Below, piece after piece: positions 46,333 through 55,336 of a stretch of 64,000 nt of DNA. Position 1 is the stretch's first letter. The number at the start of each line of letters is the position of its first letter. The notes below the pieces were generated by a model that did no database searches, was not told the DNA's origin, and worked only from the letters and a program-made list of their open reading frames with translations. The position numbers and the translations under genes are program-made. Source of the stretch: Pseudomonas cichorii (GTDB lineage: Bacteria; Pseudomonadota; Gammaproteobacteria; Pseudomonadales; Pseudomonadaceae); contig NZ_CP074349.1 of assembly GCF_018343775.1 (NCBI RefSeq), forward strand, positions 3,896,001-3,960,000, written 5' to 3'.

Positions 46333-46507
46333 GGGTTTAGCAGCCCTCAGGACATAAATCACCATGCAAAAGTACCGCTTATGGCGGCTTTGCGTGGGGC
46401 ACCTTCGGGTGCGCCGGTTTTTGGTGATTTTTCCCCGGTCTGCTAACCCGCGACAAAGCCGCCACCCTCAATCGTTTAGCAGCGAGTGAAAGGTGGCCTA
46501 ACCAGGA
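46333..46507 (+). promoter_or_regulatory. Structured leader (pseudoknot-capable) of the DUF3077 gene
   Basis: The leader contains several long-range complementary pairs: GGGTTTAGCAG (46333-46343) with CTGCTAACCC (46440-46449); AAATCACC (46356-46363) with GGTGATTT (46423-46430); hairpin GCACC-TTCG-GGTGC (46399-46412); GGCGGCTTTG (46383-46392) with CAAAGCCGCC (46454-46463), which crosses the first pair as a pseudoknot; and GCCACC (46461-46466) with GGTGGC (46492-46497), which competes with the previous one just before the ribosome site (AGGAAAG, 46503-46509). A second TTTAGCAG (46475-46482) could replace the first. The pattern looks like a cis-regulatory RNA with alternative folds. No ligand or named class is recognised. 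Confidence 0.6.
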
Positions 46508-46518
46508 AAGAAATCATC

Positions 46519-46731
46519 ATGAAAAAAGTAACCCCCGATCCACCAGGCAATACACTCGAAGAATCCCTACTACATGTCTCCGATCTGCTGCGTTGCGCAG
46601 CCGCTACCGCCTACGAATCCGGCGACAGCCTCAACGGCCCGAAACGCGACCTGGCCTTTTCCGTCGTACATTTGATCGGCATGGCCCGAACCGAACTCGA
46701 CCGCTCGCTGGAACGGGTTGAGCCACGCTGA
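46519..46731 (+). CDS. DUF3077-family small protein
   Basis: 70 residues from the ATG at 46519 (MKKVTPDPPGNTLEESLLHVSDLL), preceded by AGGAAAG. The motif SLLHVSDLLRCAAATAYESGDSL...KRDLAFSVVHLIGMARTELD is that of DUF3077, common in Pseudomonas and of unknown function. It is soluble and helical. It sits behind an unusually structured leader, which suggests post-transcriptional control. An in-frame start at 46486 is possible but lies inside the structured region. Confidence 0.8.
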   Translation: MKKVTPDPPGNTLEESLLHVSDLLRCAAATAYESGDSLNGPKRDLAFSVVHLIGMARTELDRSLERVEPR

Positions 46732-46940
46732 CGCTACCGCAGTAGGAGATCACCCGCCGCCTTGGCACCGCGCTGTCGCGCAGCAAACAGAGGAAGGTGT
46801 AAGCGTGCTTGCCCTGGGCGGCACTCCGACGATCGAGTGCGAAGCGCTCACAAAATCTACGACTGCTACGCAGCCGATCAAGGGCAAGCGCGCCCCTACA
46901 GAAAAGCCTTTTAATTCATGATGTTGCATTTATGTTTGAT

Positions 46941-47021
46941 GGGAGCGAATTTATTCGCGAGAGGCCCGTACATCCGAAGAAAATGTATCGCCTTCAATGA
47001 CGTCTCGCGGATAAATCCGCT
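46941..47021. repeat. REP pair (BIME)
   Basis: GGGAGCGAATTTATTCGCGA (46941-46960) and CTCGCGGATAAATCCGCTT (47004-47022) in inverted orientation. Confidence 0.75.
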
Positions 47022-47028
47022 TACAGAC

Positions 47029-47045
47029 TAATACCGATCGGTTAA
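47029..47045. repeat. Solo end of the MITE-like element
   Basis: TAATACCGATCGGTTAA matches the terminal repeat of the element at 52558-52713 (TAATACCGATCAGTTAA). No matching second end is found nearby. Confidence 0.55.
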
Positions 47046-47534
47046 ATCTCTGGAAGAGTGGGAAGCTCCCAAAATGGGGTAGTCGGCGCTTACGTCCTTG
47101 CATATGCCGCGTGCGGATTTAGTTGCGCCGTGCTGAAGGCCTCAAAGTCACATTGTTAGCAAACTGGCCTTCAGGCGTTTGCTCCGATGGGTATAGGTGA
47201 GTGCTTTGCCATATTTATAGCTCTTTGTTCTAAGCCGCTACAGGCGAGTCGATTTTCCGTTGACTATGCTTGCAGCGGAATATCTACCTTGGTGATGATA
47301 CGGAGAAACAGTCGCATGGATGCTACGGTCAATCAGCGTACTCCATTCACGTTGGCATTCCTGCCGAAGGTGTTCACTCCATTTGTTGCACGCTGGCGAA
47401 CCTGTGCGCGCACGAGCGGCGTCTCCGTTCGTTCGCGATATATTTTTCTAAACCAGCGCCCCCTTGAGACTAAAAACTCCTGCCAGACTTTGCTGCTGTC
47501 TCGCACACTATATAAAAGGTAATCAGGATGATTT

Positions 47535-48086
47535 ATGTACATACCCTCTAACCCAAAAGTTATACAAGCTGTCGCCGAAGACGGGTTTGTGCGGCGTTGG
47601 AGCTTTTGGCTGCCGCTTATTATAGCGACTCTTTTGGTTTATTTAAGCCCTGAGGAGCCTACATCTTTAGGCGATACCTTGAGATTATTGACATGGCTGC
47701 CAGTTGCTATTTTCCCTTCAATAGATGTTTGGGCCAGTAGATCTTTGTTTCCTGAAAGTACAAGGGTGCTTTTTTCCTTTTTTGCCTATGCATCGATTTA
47801 CTATGCTTTCTTGGTTGCGGGCTGGGAAAAATACAAACAGACATTTATAGGGGAGCATGACTCTCCTAAAAGGCATCTCAAACCTTTGGTTGTCATGTTA
47901 TATCTATTACCGCCACTATTGCTGTTCAGCGTGGCACTTCCCGCTGAAGAGAAATGTTTGAACCTGTGTATTTACGAATCAAGGACTCTACAACTTATCT
48001 ATACATTCTTATTATCTTTTTGGTTGGGCTTTGGCCTAGCCTCACTGTATTGGTGGATAAGGAATTTCTCAAGAATTCATTTTTAA
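47535..48086 (+). CDS. Four-helix membrane protein preceding the RTX gene (candidate immunity/partner)
   Basis: 183 residues. Four hydrophobic segments at about residues 22-40, 76-98, 116-136 and 152-172. There is no signal peptide and no recognised family. The start MYIPSNPKVIQAV follows AGGATGATTT. It ends 19 bases before the RTX gene in the same direction, so co-transcription is likely. The pairing of an RTX protein with a small membrane protein recalls toxin and immunity pairs, but nothing in this protein proves such a role. Low GC compared with core genes. Confidence 0.7.
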   Translation: MYIPSNPKVIQAVAEDGFVRRWSFWLPLIIATLLVYLSPEEPTSLGDTLRLLTWLPVAIFPSIDVWASRSLFPESTRVLFSFFAYASIYYAFLVAGWEKYKQTFIGEHDSPKRHLKPLVVMLYLLPPLLLFSVALPAEEKCLNLCIYESRTLQLIYTFLLSFWLGFGLASLYWWIRNFSRIHF

Positions 48087-48105
48087 AATATAAGAGAGGT
48101 TTGCC

Positions 48106-51100
48106 ATGGCTAGTTCGCAAATAGATTACTCCACGTTTGAGCCTGACTGGTGGGACGGCGTTGGCGTTTCTGCTGAAGCAGTTAAAGGTGGAATTGAACA
48201 AGCGATCTATGAAGCCTATGGCGGGAGTATCTCTGACGCAAATAGAAAAGCGCTGGCAGACGCCGCTTACCAGCACTATCTGGCACAAAGCGCCATGAAG
48301 GCTTCGGCCGCGGCTGCCAGAGAGGCGTTGCAGCACGCCGATCTGCCTGATTCTCAGTTGTATAAAAACGCGGCGGCAACGGCCAAGGCCTATGAGTCGA
48401 TTGCAAAAAATGCAATCGGTGAAGCGAATCAGATCATGAGCAATGCCAATGCCAGTGCCGCATTGACAACCAACCTGAGTCGATTGGCCTCAGCGCTGGG
48501 CCCGGCCATCAATATTGCCCAGTTGGGTGTGGCGATGAACACGGGGGACGCTTATGAGGTAGGCAAGACGGCAGTCACCGTATTGGCCGGCATGGCCATC
48601 GGGTCACTCGCGGCCAGCGCAATGGCCGCCGCAGGCGCCCCGATACTGGCCGCGACGGCAGCATCAATCGTGCTAGGGTTCGCCGCCAGCAAGTTCTGGG
48701 GCTGGCTGTGGGACAGCGGCGGTGCTGATTATTACGGCGTGACGCGGGGTGATGAATTCGGCCTCGGCAGTATTGGCGCGGGCTTGGCATCTCTGCTCTC
48801 GACTCTATTCAGCCAAGCCGAAGGCACGGTATCACCCGTGATACTGGATCTGGATGGTGACGGTGTCGAAACCATCAGTGTGAAAGCAGGCATTCATTTT
48901 GATCACGATGGCAACGGCACTGCGGAAACTACCGGCTGGGTTGGAAGGGACGACGGCCTGCTTGTTTGGGACCGAAATGATAACGGGCAGATAGACAATG
49001 GAAATGAGCTTTTTGGCAATAATTCCATCTTGTCGAATGGGCAGCGAGCCGCAAACGGTTTTGCGGCGCTGGCTGAGTTAGACAACAACCATGATGGGAA
49101 AATCGACGCCAATGACAACGCTTTTTCCAAACTGCAGATCTGGAGAGACCTTAATAGTGATGCGAAGGTTAATACCGGGGAACTGCTCAGCCTGAGCGCG
49201 GCAAATATCACGAGCTTAAACACGGCCTATAGCAATGGTTCCGCCGTCGACCCGCAGGGAAACAAAGCTCTCCAAGTCGGGCAGTATACGGATGCGAACG
49301 GGGTCATTCTTGGCATGAATGACATCTGGTTCAACGCCGACTTGCTCAATACCGTTGACGCTATGCCCGTGGCGGTGTCCGAGGAAATTGCAAGCCTGCC
49401 GAACTTTGCAGGCCTGGGTAACGTGAAAAGCTTGCACCAGACCATGGCCAAAGACAGCTCGGGCACTCTGGTCAACTTGGTCAAGGCTTTGAAGCAGGAC
49501 GTCTACTCAGCTGAAAACAGCGACTTGATCGATCAGTTGATTTTCAAGTGGACAGGGGCGGATGCTTACGCCGTAAACAGTCGGGGGGAGTATTTTGCGG
49601 ATGGCCGGAAACTTTATGCGCTCGAAGCATTTCTAGCGAAATCCTTTATCCAGAGCAGTGGGACGAATGAAGGGTTGCCTAACCCTGGACCCAACTCTGC
49701 TGAAGTGCTGATGCAGGCTTATGAGAAGCTCAGAAATCACATTATGGAGTCATTCGTGTTTGAAATCCGCTTGAAACCCTATTTTCAGGCGATGAATATA
49801 ACGCTGACAACATCTGGTTTTTCATTCGATTTCGCTGCAGCCACAACCGCCTTCAACTTCGCTTTTGAGCAAGCACAAGGCGCCTCCCGGGAATTGGTCG
49901 TCATCGACTTGCTTCACTTCAGTGATATTCCGGATATTAAAGATAGGTTCTCATCCTCTGATTTGCTGACTGACCTCGCCAATCGCCTGTCGAGCGCTGA
50001 GCGTATGGATCTGTTCTCCCGCGTGCCGAATCTGATAGTCGGATCATCCGGTGACGATCAACTGATAGCACTGAATGACAAGAGCTACGTGCTGATTTCC
50101 GGCACCGGCAATGATGAACTCTTGGGCGGCAACCTGCATGACCGACTGAAAGGAGGCTCCGGCAACGACAAGCTAAGCGGTGGAGCCGGGAACGACGTGT
50201 TGGATGGCGGCACGGGCAATGACTTCCTTAGCGGAGATACAGGCTCAGACACCTACGTATTCAAGCTGGGCGATGGTAGGGACACGATCAACGAAGACAG
50301 TGTCTACGGTTCGGAAACCGATATCCTGAAGTTTGGCGAGGGCATTATTGCGTCCGACATCACCGCCACTCGGCTGGGTACCAGTCTGGTACTGAGCCAC
50401 CGAAATGGCCAGGATCAGATTACTTTCAGCAACTGGTTTTATGCCACCGGCGGTCGCTATCAGGTCGAGCAGTTTGAGTTTGCTGACGGCACAGTGTGGA
50501 CCAGCGCAATGGTCGCCGCTCCGCTCTTGAGACTAATCGGCGGCGACGGGAACGATGTGCTAACCGGTATCAGTGCGGCGTTTAACCAGTCGCTGTCGGG
50601 GGGGGCCGGGAGTGACACCTTGAACGGTGGTGCTGGATCTGATGTCCTGGAGGGTGGCACCGGCAACGATATCCTCAGTGGCGGTATGGGTGGGGACACC
50701 TACCTCTTCAAGCTGGGGGACGGCCGCGACACCATCAACGAAGACAATGTCTACAGTCCGGAAACCGATATCCTGAAGTTTGGCGAGGGCATTATTGCGT
50801 CTGACATCACAGCCACTCGGGTGGGGACCAGTCTGGTGCTGAGCCACCGCAATGGCCAGGATCAGATCACTTTCAGCAACTGGTTTTATGCAACCGGCGG
50901 TCGCTACCAAGTCGAGCGGTTTGAATTCAGTAACGGTACTATTTTGACAAGCGCCGAGGTATCCAAGCAACTGCTGGAACTGGTGGGCGGAGACGGCGAT
51001 GACGTGCTGACGGGTGTCAGCAGTACGCTGTCGCAAGTCATTCGTGGGGGAGCAGGCCATGACGTCATCACCGCCGGCGCGGGTGCCGATCTGTTGGAGG

Positions 51101-52332
51101 GTGGCACCGGCAACGATATTCTCAGTGGTGGTATGGGTGGGGACACCTACCTCTTCAAGCTGGGCGACGGTCGCGACACCATCAACGAAGACAATGTCTA
51201 CAGTCCGGAAACCGATATCCTGAAGTTTGGCGAGGGCATTATTGCGTCTGACATCACCGCCACTCGGGTGGGGACCAGTCTGGTGCTGAGCCACCGCAAT
51301 GGCCAGGATCAGATCACTTTCAGCAACTGGTTTTATGCAACCGGCGGTCGCTACCAGGTCGATCGATTCGAGTTCGCCGACGGCACCGTCTGGACCAGCG
51401 CAATGGTCGCAGCTCCGCTCTTGAGACTAATCGGCGGCGACGGGGACGATGTGCTAACCGGTATCAGTGCGGCGTTTAACCAGTCGCTGTCAGGGGTTGC
51501 CGGGAGTGACACCTTGAACGGTGGTGCTGGATCTGATGTCCTGGAGGGTGGCACCGGCAACGATATCCTCAGTGGCGGTATGGGTGGGGACACCTACCTC
51601 TTCAAGCTGGGCGACGGTCGCGACACCATCAACGAAGACAATGTCTACGGTTCGGAAACCGATATCCTCAGGTTCGGCGATGGCATTCTGGCTTCCGACA
51701 TCACGGTAGCACGTGTCGGCGTCAATCTGGTGCTGAGCCATCGCAATGGCCAAGATCAAGTGACCCTCAATAACTGGTTCTATACCACCGGCAGTCGCTA
51801 CCGGATCGAGCGATTCGAGTTTGCTGACGGTTCACTGTTGACCAGCGACCACATGACGGCCATGGCCAGTACCGTGGGCACTGATACCATCACGGGCTCT
51901 GGTATCAGTGATCGATTGCAAGGTGGTAAAGGTAATGATCTGCTCCAAGGCGGGGACGGTGCTGATACTTACGTTTTCACGGCGGGTGACGGACAAGACA
52001 CCATCAACAACTTTTCTGCGACACCTGATGACACTGATGTCCTGAGTATCGAAGGGATTTCGACCACCAATCTTTGGCTGTCTCGTGAAGGCAGTAACTT
52101 GCTCATCGATGTGACGGGCTCCGATGATCGGGTCACTATCAAGGACTGGTACTTGGGGGCATCCCAGAAAGTCGATCTCATCCAGGCGGAGGGGGCGTCG
52201 TTGTATGCGAACGCCGTGGATAACCTAGTCAACGCGATGGCTGCTTTCGGCGCTCCGGCATCAGGAGAAATCAATCTCACGCAAAGCCAGCGTGAGCAAC
52301 TGAATGCGGTGATTGCTGCGAATTGGCATTGA
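48106..52332 (+). CDS. RTX-type calcium-binding protein with tandem HCBP repeats
   Basis: 1408 residues. Residues ~1-120 are helical and Ala-rich. A hydrophobic stretch (about 153-200: TVLAGMAIGSLAASAMAAAGAP, then the Trp-rich FWGWLWDSGG) could enter membranes. An EF-hand-like Ca2+ region follows (about 246-365: LDLDGDGVE, DHDGNGTAE, DRNDNGQID, DNNHDGKID). From ~640 come RTX nonapeptides (GGXGXDXLX) and four tandem 149-residue units (700-848, 849-997, 998-1146, 1147-~1281) of the pattern DTYLFKLGDGRDTINED...VLSHRNGQDQITFSNWFY. A diverged unit and a C-terminal tail follow, as in type I secretion substrates. No HlyB/HlyD genes are in the window. A toxin or bacteriocin role is possible, an adhesive or structural role equally so. 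Confidence 0.85.
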   Translation: MASSQIDYSTFEPDWWDGVGVSAEAVKGGIEQAIYEAYGGSISDANRKALADAAYQHYLAQSAMKASAAAAREALQHADLPDSQLYKNAAATAKAYESIAKNAIGEANQIMSNANASAALTTNLSRLASALGPAINIAQLGVAMNTGDAYEVGKTAVTVLAGMAIGSLAASAMAAAGAPILAATAASIVLGFAASKFWGWLWDSGGADYYGVTRGDEFGLGSIGAGLASLLSTLFSQAEGTVSPVILDLDGDGVETISVKAGIHFDHDGNGTAETTGWVGRDDGLLVWDRNDNGQIDNGNELFGNNSILSNGQRAANGFAALAELDNNHDGKIDANDNAFSKLQIWRDLNSDAKVNTGELLSLSAANITSLNTAYSNGSAVDPQGNKALQVGQYTDANGVILGMNDIWFNADLLNTVDAMPVAVSEEIASLPNFAGLGNVKSLHQTMAKDSSGTLVNLVKALKQDVYSAENSDLIDQLIFKWTGADAYAVNSRGEYFADGRKLYALEAFLAKSFIQSSGTNEGLPNPGPNSAEVLMQAYEKLRNHIMESFVFEIRLKPYFQAMNITLTTSGFSFDFAAATTAFNFAFEQAQGASRELVVIDLLHFSDIPDIKDRFSSSDLLTDLANRLSSAERMDLFSRVPNLIVGSSGDDQLIALNDKSYVLISGTGNDELLGGNLHDRLKGGSGNDKLSGGAGNDVLDGGTGNDFLSGDTGSDTYVFKLGDGRDTINEDSVYGSETDILKFGEGIIASDITATRLGTSLVLSHRNGQDQITFSNWFYATGGRYQVEQFEFADGTVWTSAMVAAPLLRLIGGDGNDVLTGISAAFNQSLSGGAGSDTLNGGAGSDVLEGGTGNDILSGGMGGDTYLFKLGDGRDTINEDNVYSPETDILKFGEGIIASDITATRVGTSLVLSHRNGQDQITFSNWFYATGGRYQVERFEFSNGTILTSAEVSKQLLELVGGDGDDVLTGVSSTLSQVIRGGAGHDVITAGAGADLLEGGTGNDILSGGMGGDTYLFKLGDGRDTINEDNVYSPETDILKFGEGIIASDITATRVGTSLVLSHRNGQDQITFSNWFYATGGRYQVDRFEFADGTVWTSAMVAAPLLRLIGGDGDDVLTGISAAFNQSLSGVAGSDTLNGGAGSDVLEGGTGNDILSGGMGGDTYLFKLGDGRDTINEDNVYGSETDILRFGDGILASDITVARVGVNLVLSHRNGQDQVTLNNWFYTTGSRYRIERFEFADGSLLTSDHMTAMASTVGTDTITGSGISDRLQGGKGNDLLQGGDGADTYVFTAGDGQDTINNFSATPDDTDVLSIEGISTTNLWLSREGSNLLIDVTGSDDRVTIKDWYLGASQKVDLIQAEGASLYANAVDNLVNAMAAFGAPASGEINLTQSQREQLNAVIAANWH
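50203..51990 (+). repeat. 447-bp tandem repeats inside the RTX gene
   Basis: Four units begin at 50203, 50650, 51097 and 51544 (GAG/GATGGYGGCACCGGCAAYGA). The inner units are nearly identical at the nucleotide level over most of their length, e.g. the blocks starting TGAAGTTTGGCGAGGGCATT at 50329, 50776 and 51223. They vary mainly at the RTX loops. Such identity implies recent expansion or gene conversion and may vary between strains. Confidence 0.9.
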
Positions 52333-52557
52333 TCGATACGCCGGACCAGAGAGCGAGCTTACCTAAGCGTACCCTCTGGTCAGGCACCTACAACTACCGC
52401 CGTAGCATTCGCTTCGCGATCTAGGCGGGCGCTGCTGGAAAATGCTTCGTTTGAAGGTAAATCGATGAATTAACAGTGGGTAAGGTCCGATTATTTGATC
52501 GGGCGAGCGTTTTTTGAACTTCAATGACGTCTCGCGGATAAATCCGCTCCTACCCGC
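52333..52557. other. Intergenic stretch after the RTX gene
   Basis: 225 bases with a REP at its end. A weak inverted pair (ACCAGAGAGCG / TACCCTCTGGT, 52345-52381) follows the RTX stop and could end the transcript. There is no coding frame. Confidence 0.45.
52531..52553. repeat. REP element (single)
   Basis: CTCGCGGATAAATCCGCTCCTAC; the preceding 11 bases (TTCAATGACGT) also match those before the REP at 47004. Confidence 0.75.
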
Positions 52558-52713
52558 TAATACCGATCAGTTAAGGCACAAACAAAACGTGTGGGAGGCA
52601 GCTTGCTGGCGACTTGAGCGTACAGACGCAGAATATCTGCCGGTTTCACAGACCTCTTCGCCAACAAGCTGCCTCTCACAAAGTGATCTATGTGACCTTT
52701 ACTGATCGGCATT
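52558..52713. repeat. MITE-like element with terminal inverted repeats and REP-like core
   Basis: Left end TAATACCGATCAGTTAAGG (52558-52576) and right end CCTTTACTGATCGGCATT (52696-52713) are imperfect inverted repeats. The core holds the inverted arms GTGGGAGGCAGCTTGCTGGCG and CGCCAACAAGCTGCCTCTCAC (52591-52679). An inverted relative lies at 771-919. The element carries no gene and has the size and form of a MITE or long BIME. Confidence 0.75.
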
Positions 52714-52736
52714 TCACCTACCCGCCGATCAGTCAA

Positions 52737-53138
52737 TCAATTACCAAACTGCCTCCCCAACCCCGCCGGAACCCCACTGGCATCTGTCGCCTGCCATGGG
52801 CCATCAGGGCGAGTGGACCAGCTCCAGCCGTTGTTCCATTGGTAGTAGGTGCGCTGGCGGTAGAAGGTATTGGGCTGGTCGTCCATCACGTACACGCCCA
52901 TGCGCGCATCCCAGTGGCTGTTGCCGCCCGGTGGCGGGGCGAAGCTGGCGGAGGTTTTCGGCGCAGGTGCCGGGGCCTTGGGCGGGGTTTTGGGGGTGGT
53001 CGGGCGTGGGCTGCCGGGTTGCTGGCTGCCCGGCAAGGACTGGATGGGTTCCTGGCCATGGGGTTCGGGTGGCTGAACCGCACAAGCACTCAAACCAAGA
53101 GCCAGACCCAATAAGGTAATGCGTGCGGTGCGGTACAT
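52737..53138 (-). CDS. Small lipoprotein with proline-rich linker
   Basis: 133 residues. The signal peptide ends in a lipobox (LGLALGLSAC at about residues 10-19). A Pro-rich linker (PRPTTPKTPPKAPAPAP, residues ~44-60) follows, then a compact C-terminal end rich in Trp, Tyr and Gly (YYQWNNGWSWSTRPDGPWQA). It starts 10 bases after ccmI and is probably the last gene of the ccm transcript. No function is recognised. Confidence 0.78.
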   Translation of the reverse strand: MYRTARITLLGLALGLSACAVQPPEPHGQEPIQSLPGSQQPGSPRPTTPKTPPKAPAPAPKTSASFAPPPGGNSHWDARMGVYVMDDQPNTFYRQRTYYQWNNGWSWSTRPDGPWQATDASGVPAGLGRQFGN

Positions 53139-53148
53139 AAGCGATTCT

Positions 53149-54336
53149 CTATTTGTCTGGACTGTCGATAGTTAACGCCTGCTGTGCCGTGATGCTACTG
53201 GCCAGTGGCTGGCTGCGGCCGATCCACTCACCGGTGGTTGGCTGCCCTGCACGGGACACCCGTGCAACCAGTTGGACTTGCGCAAAGTTCGACAGTTTCA
53301 GTTGCGGCATCATTGCGTCGGAATCACCCAGTTCGACCTGCGCCGGCAGGTCGGCCACGGTGATGCGCTTGACCGCCAGAGGTGCCGGTGGGCCATTCAC
53401 GGCACGGGCAAAGATGAAGACGCTGTCGCCCGGCTGGACACTGGCCTTGAGCGCAGGTGCCAGATCGACACGCACTTTGATGCGCGCAGCATCGGCAACG
53501 GCCGGAGCCGCCTGTACCCCCAGGTTTTCGCGGGCGCGGGCAATGCCGCCTTCCAGTGCTGAGCGGGACGGGTCCTGCGGAGGTAATACGCTCAGCAGAC
53601 GCGTCCAGTAATCCACCGCGACCTGATAGCGCTCGCTTTCAAAGGCGGCGATACCCAAGAGCCCAAGACTGGTGGCCTCTCGCGGATCGGCTGTGAGGGC
53701 TTCGTCGGTCAGGGCCTGGACCTGAGGTGTGAATCGCTTGTCGCTGGCGAAGTACAAGGCCTGCGCCCATTGCCCCAGCAGTTCCGGCTGACGCCCGGCC
53801 AGGGCCACGGCGCGCTCGAGCATTTTCGCGGCATCGCCCGGACGTTCCTGGGCCATGTAGCTGCGGGCCAGAAAGTAAAAGCCTTCGGCAGAATCCGGCT
53901 GAGCCTCGACCGTGCGCTCAAGACGCCGGGTCATGTCCGCCAGGGAAGTCGGCGGCTGGGAGAACTCACGGGCCAGTTCGACCTTGTCGCTGGCCCCGTA
54001 ATGCAGGTACAGCCCCAGGCCCAGAACCGGCACCAATACCGCCGCCAGCAAAGGCAGGGACTTGCCCAGCCGCGAGTTGCGCACAGGGCCGGTGTCTTCG
54101 GTATCAGCCAACAGTTCCCGTGCAGCCTCGGCACGACCGCTCTGCATTTGCGCGTCCGATAACACGCCCTCCTCCTGCTGACCTTGCAACTCGGCCACGC
54201 GCTCCTGATACAGGGCGACGTTAAGGGCTGTGCGGTCCTCTTCGGGTTGCACATGACGACCGCGCAGGACCGGGATCAACAAGAAACTCAGGGCCATCAG
54301 CAACAACAGACCGGCTGCCATCCAGAAATCGATCAT
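53149..54336 (-). CDS. ccmI: Cytochrome c maturation protein CcmI
   Basis: 395 residues. Two membrane segments at the N-terminal side (about 4-24 and 96-113) bracket a leucine-zipper-like cytosolic loop with [21 protein letters not shown], and a periplasmic TPR domain (about 135-260) presents apocytochrome c to CcmF/H. The C-terminal ~120 residues form a beta-rich domain as in Pseudomonas CcmI. Its ATG overlaps the ccmH stop. Confidence 0.93.
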   Translation of the reverse strand: MIDFWMAAGLLLLMALSFLLIPVLRGRHVQPEEDRTALNVALYQERVAELQGQQEEGVLSDAQMQSGRAEAARELLADTEDTGPVRNSRLGKSLPLLAAVLVPVLGLGLYLHYGASDKVELAREFSQPPTSLADMTRRLERTVEAQPDSAEGFYFLARSYMAQERPGDAAKMLERAVALAGRQPELLGQWAQALYFASDKRFTPQVQALTDEALTADPREATSLGLLGIAAFESERYQVAVDYWTRLLSVLPPQDPSRSALEGGIARARENLGVQAAPAVADAARIKVRVDLAPALKASVQPGDSVFIFARAVNGPPAPLAVKRITVADLPAQVELGDSDAMMPQLKLSNFAQVQLVARVSRAGQPTTGEWIGRSQPLASSITAQQALTIDSPDK

Positions 54337-54803
54337 TCTCGGTTTTTATCCAACAGGTGGGCGAGGCGCTGACGCTCCTCGTCGGAAAGAACATCGGCTT
54401 CTTCGCGTTGCTCACTGCGACGACGCCCCACAATCACGCCAATCACGACCAGCCCCACAAGCAGCAACGCGGCCGGACCGAACCAGAGCAGCCAGGTGCG
54501 TGAACTCAGTTGCGGGTTGTAGCGCACGAACTCGCCGTAACGATTGACCATGAACTCGACGATCTGCTGATTGCTCTGGCCTTCACCGAGCATGCGGTAG
54601 ATTTCCTTGCGCAGGTCGGCGGCAATCGGCGCGTTAGAGTCGGCGAGGTCCTGGTTCTGGCATTTGGGGCAGCGCAGCTCCTTGGTCAGTTCGCTGTAAC
54701 GGGCACGCTCGGCTTCATCGCGAAACTGATAGGCATCGATGGCCGCATTGGCGAAACCGACCAGACCAAGGCTCAGGACAGCGGCAGTCAACCAGCGCTT
54801 CAT
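54333..54803 (-). CDS. ccmH: CcmH, thiol oxidoreductase for apocytochrome c
   Basis: 156 residues. A signal peptide (about 1-20) leads to the LRCXXCQ motif ([17 protein letters not shown]), followed by a C-terminal membrane segment (about 106-124). CcmH reduces apocytochrome c CXXCH cysteines before haem attachment. The gene overlaps ccmG and ccmI by four bases each. Confidence 0.94.
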   Translation of the reverse strand: MKRWLTAAVLSLGLVGFANAAIDAYQFRDEAERARYSELTKELRCPKCQNQDLADSNAPIAADLRKEIYRMLGEGQSNQQIVEFMVNRYGEFVRYNPQLSSRTWLLWFGPAALLLVGLVVIGVIVGRRRSEQREEADVLSDEERQRLAHLLDKNRE

Positions 54804-55336
54804 GGCCTGGCCTCATCGACCAGCGCCTGATACAGCCCGGCCAGTTTGTCTCGCCAGACCGTCTCGTCGATCACGCCGACGTATTTATGGCGGATGATGC
54901 CCTTGCTGTCGATCAGGAAGGTTTCCGGCGCGCCATAGACGCCCAGGTTCACGCCCAGCGAGCCTGCTTCGTCGCGGATATTGAGCTGATAGGGATTGTG
55001 GAAATCCTTGAGCCACTTGATCGCGTCGGCGTTCACATCCTTGTAGTTGATGCCGTAGATCACCACGCCTTGCTGCATCAGTTTGTTGAGCACCGGATGC
55101 TCAACACGACAGGCAATGCACCAGGTTCCCCAGACGTTCACCAGTGCCGGTTTGCCCAACAGGTCGGCACGGGTCAATACCTTGTCACTCTCGACCTGCG
55201 GCAGGGAGAACTCGGGAAACGGCTTGTCGATCAGCGCCGAAGGCAGCTCGGCGGGGTCCAGGTACAGACCGCGATAGAGAAACACTGCGACAACTAGAAA
55301 GATTGCCAGTGGCAGCACCATGATCCAACGCTTCAT
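54800..55336 (-). CDS. ccmG: CcmG/DsbE thioredoxin-like protein
   Basis: 178 residues. One N-terminal membrane anchor (about 4-24) is followed by a thioredoxin fold with the active site WGTWCIACRVEHP and the family-specific GVYGAPETFLID. It keeps the CcmH/apocytochrome thiols reduced. Overlaps its neighbours by ATGA. Confidence 0.95.
   Translation of the reverse strand: MKRWIMVLPLAIFLVVAVFLYRGLYLDPAELPSALIDKPFPEFSLPQVESDKVLTRADLLGKPALVNVWGTWCIACRVEHPVLNKLMQQGVVIYGINYKDVNADAIKWLKDFHNPYQLNIRDEAGSLGVNLGVYGAPETFLIDSKGIIRHKYVGVIDETVWRDKLAGLYQALVDEARP

Larger units (their letters stand above)
46732..47534. other. Gene-poor stretch with REPs and inverted words, no confident gene
   Basis: 803 bases. 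It holds a hairpin-rich block (46740-46915) with the words GCTTGCCCT and AGGGCAAGCGCG in inverted relation, a REP pair (46941-47021), a solo MITE end (47029-47045), and an AT-richer portion (47100-47530) with a weak open frame at 47187-47522 that has no family features. The last bases carry the promoter and ribosome site (AGGATGATTT) of the next gene. Confidence 0.5.

Noticed and set aside
46128..47021. Closely spaced short repeats that could suggest a CRISPR array
   Set aside because: The repeats are inverted REP words with uneven spacing and no constant spacers, and no cas genes are present.
47187..47522. A 111-codon open frame before the membrane-protein gene
   Set aside because: Begins without a good ribosome site, has an overlapping equal-quality frame (47270-47467) and no domain. 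It could be a gene remnant but this cannot be supported.
48106..52332. RTX protein as a secreted protease or lipase
   Set aside because: No HEXXH zinc motif and no lipase GXSXG region was seen in the N-terminal part.
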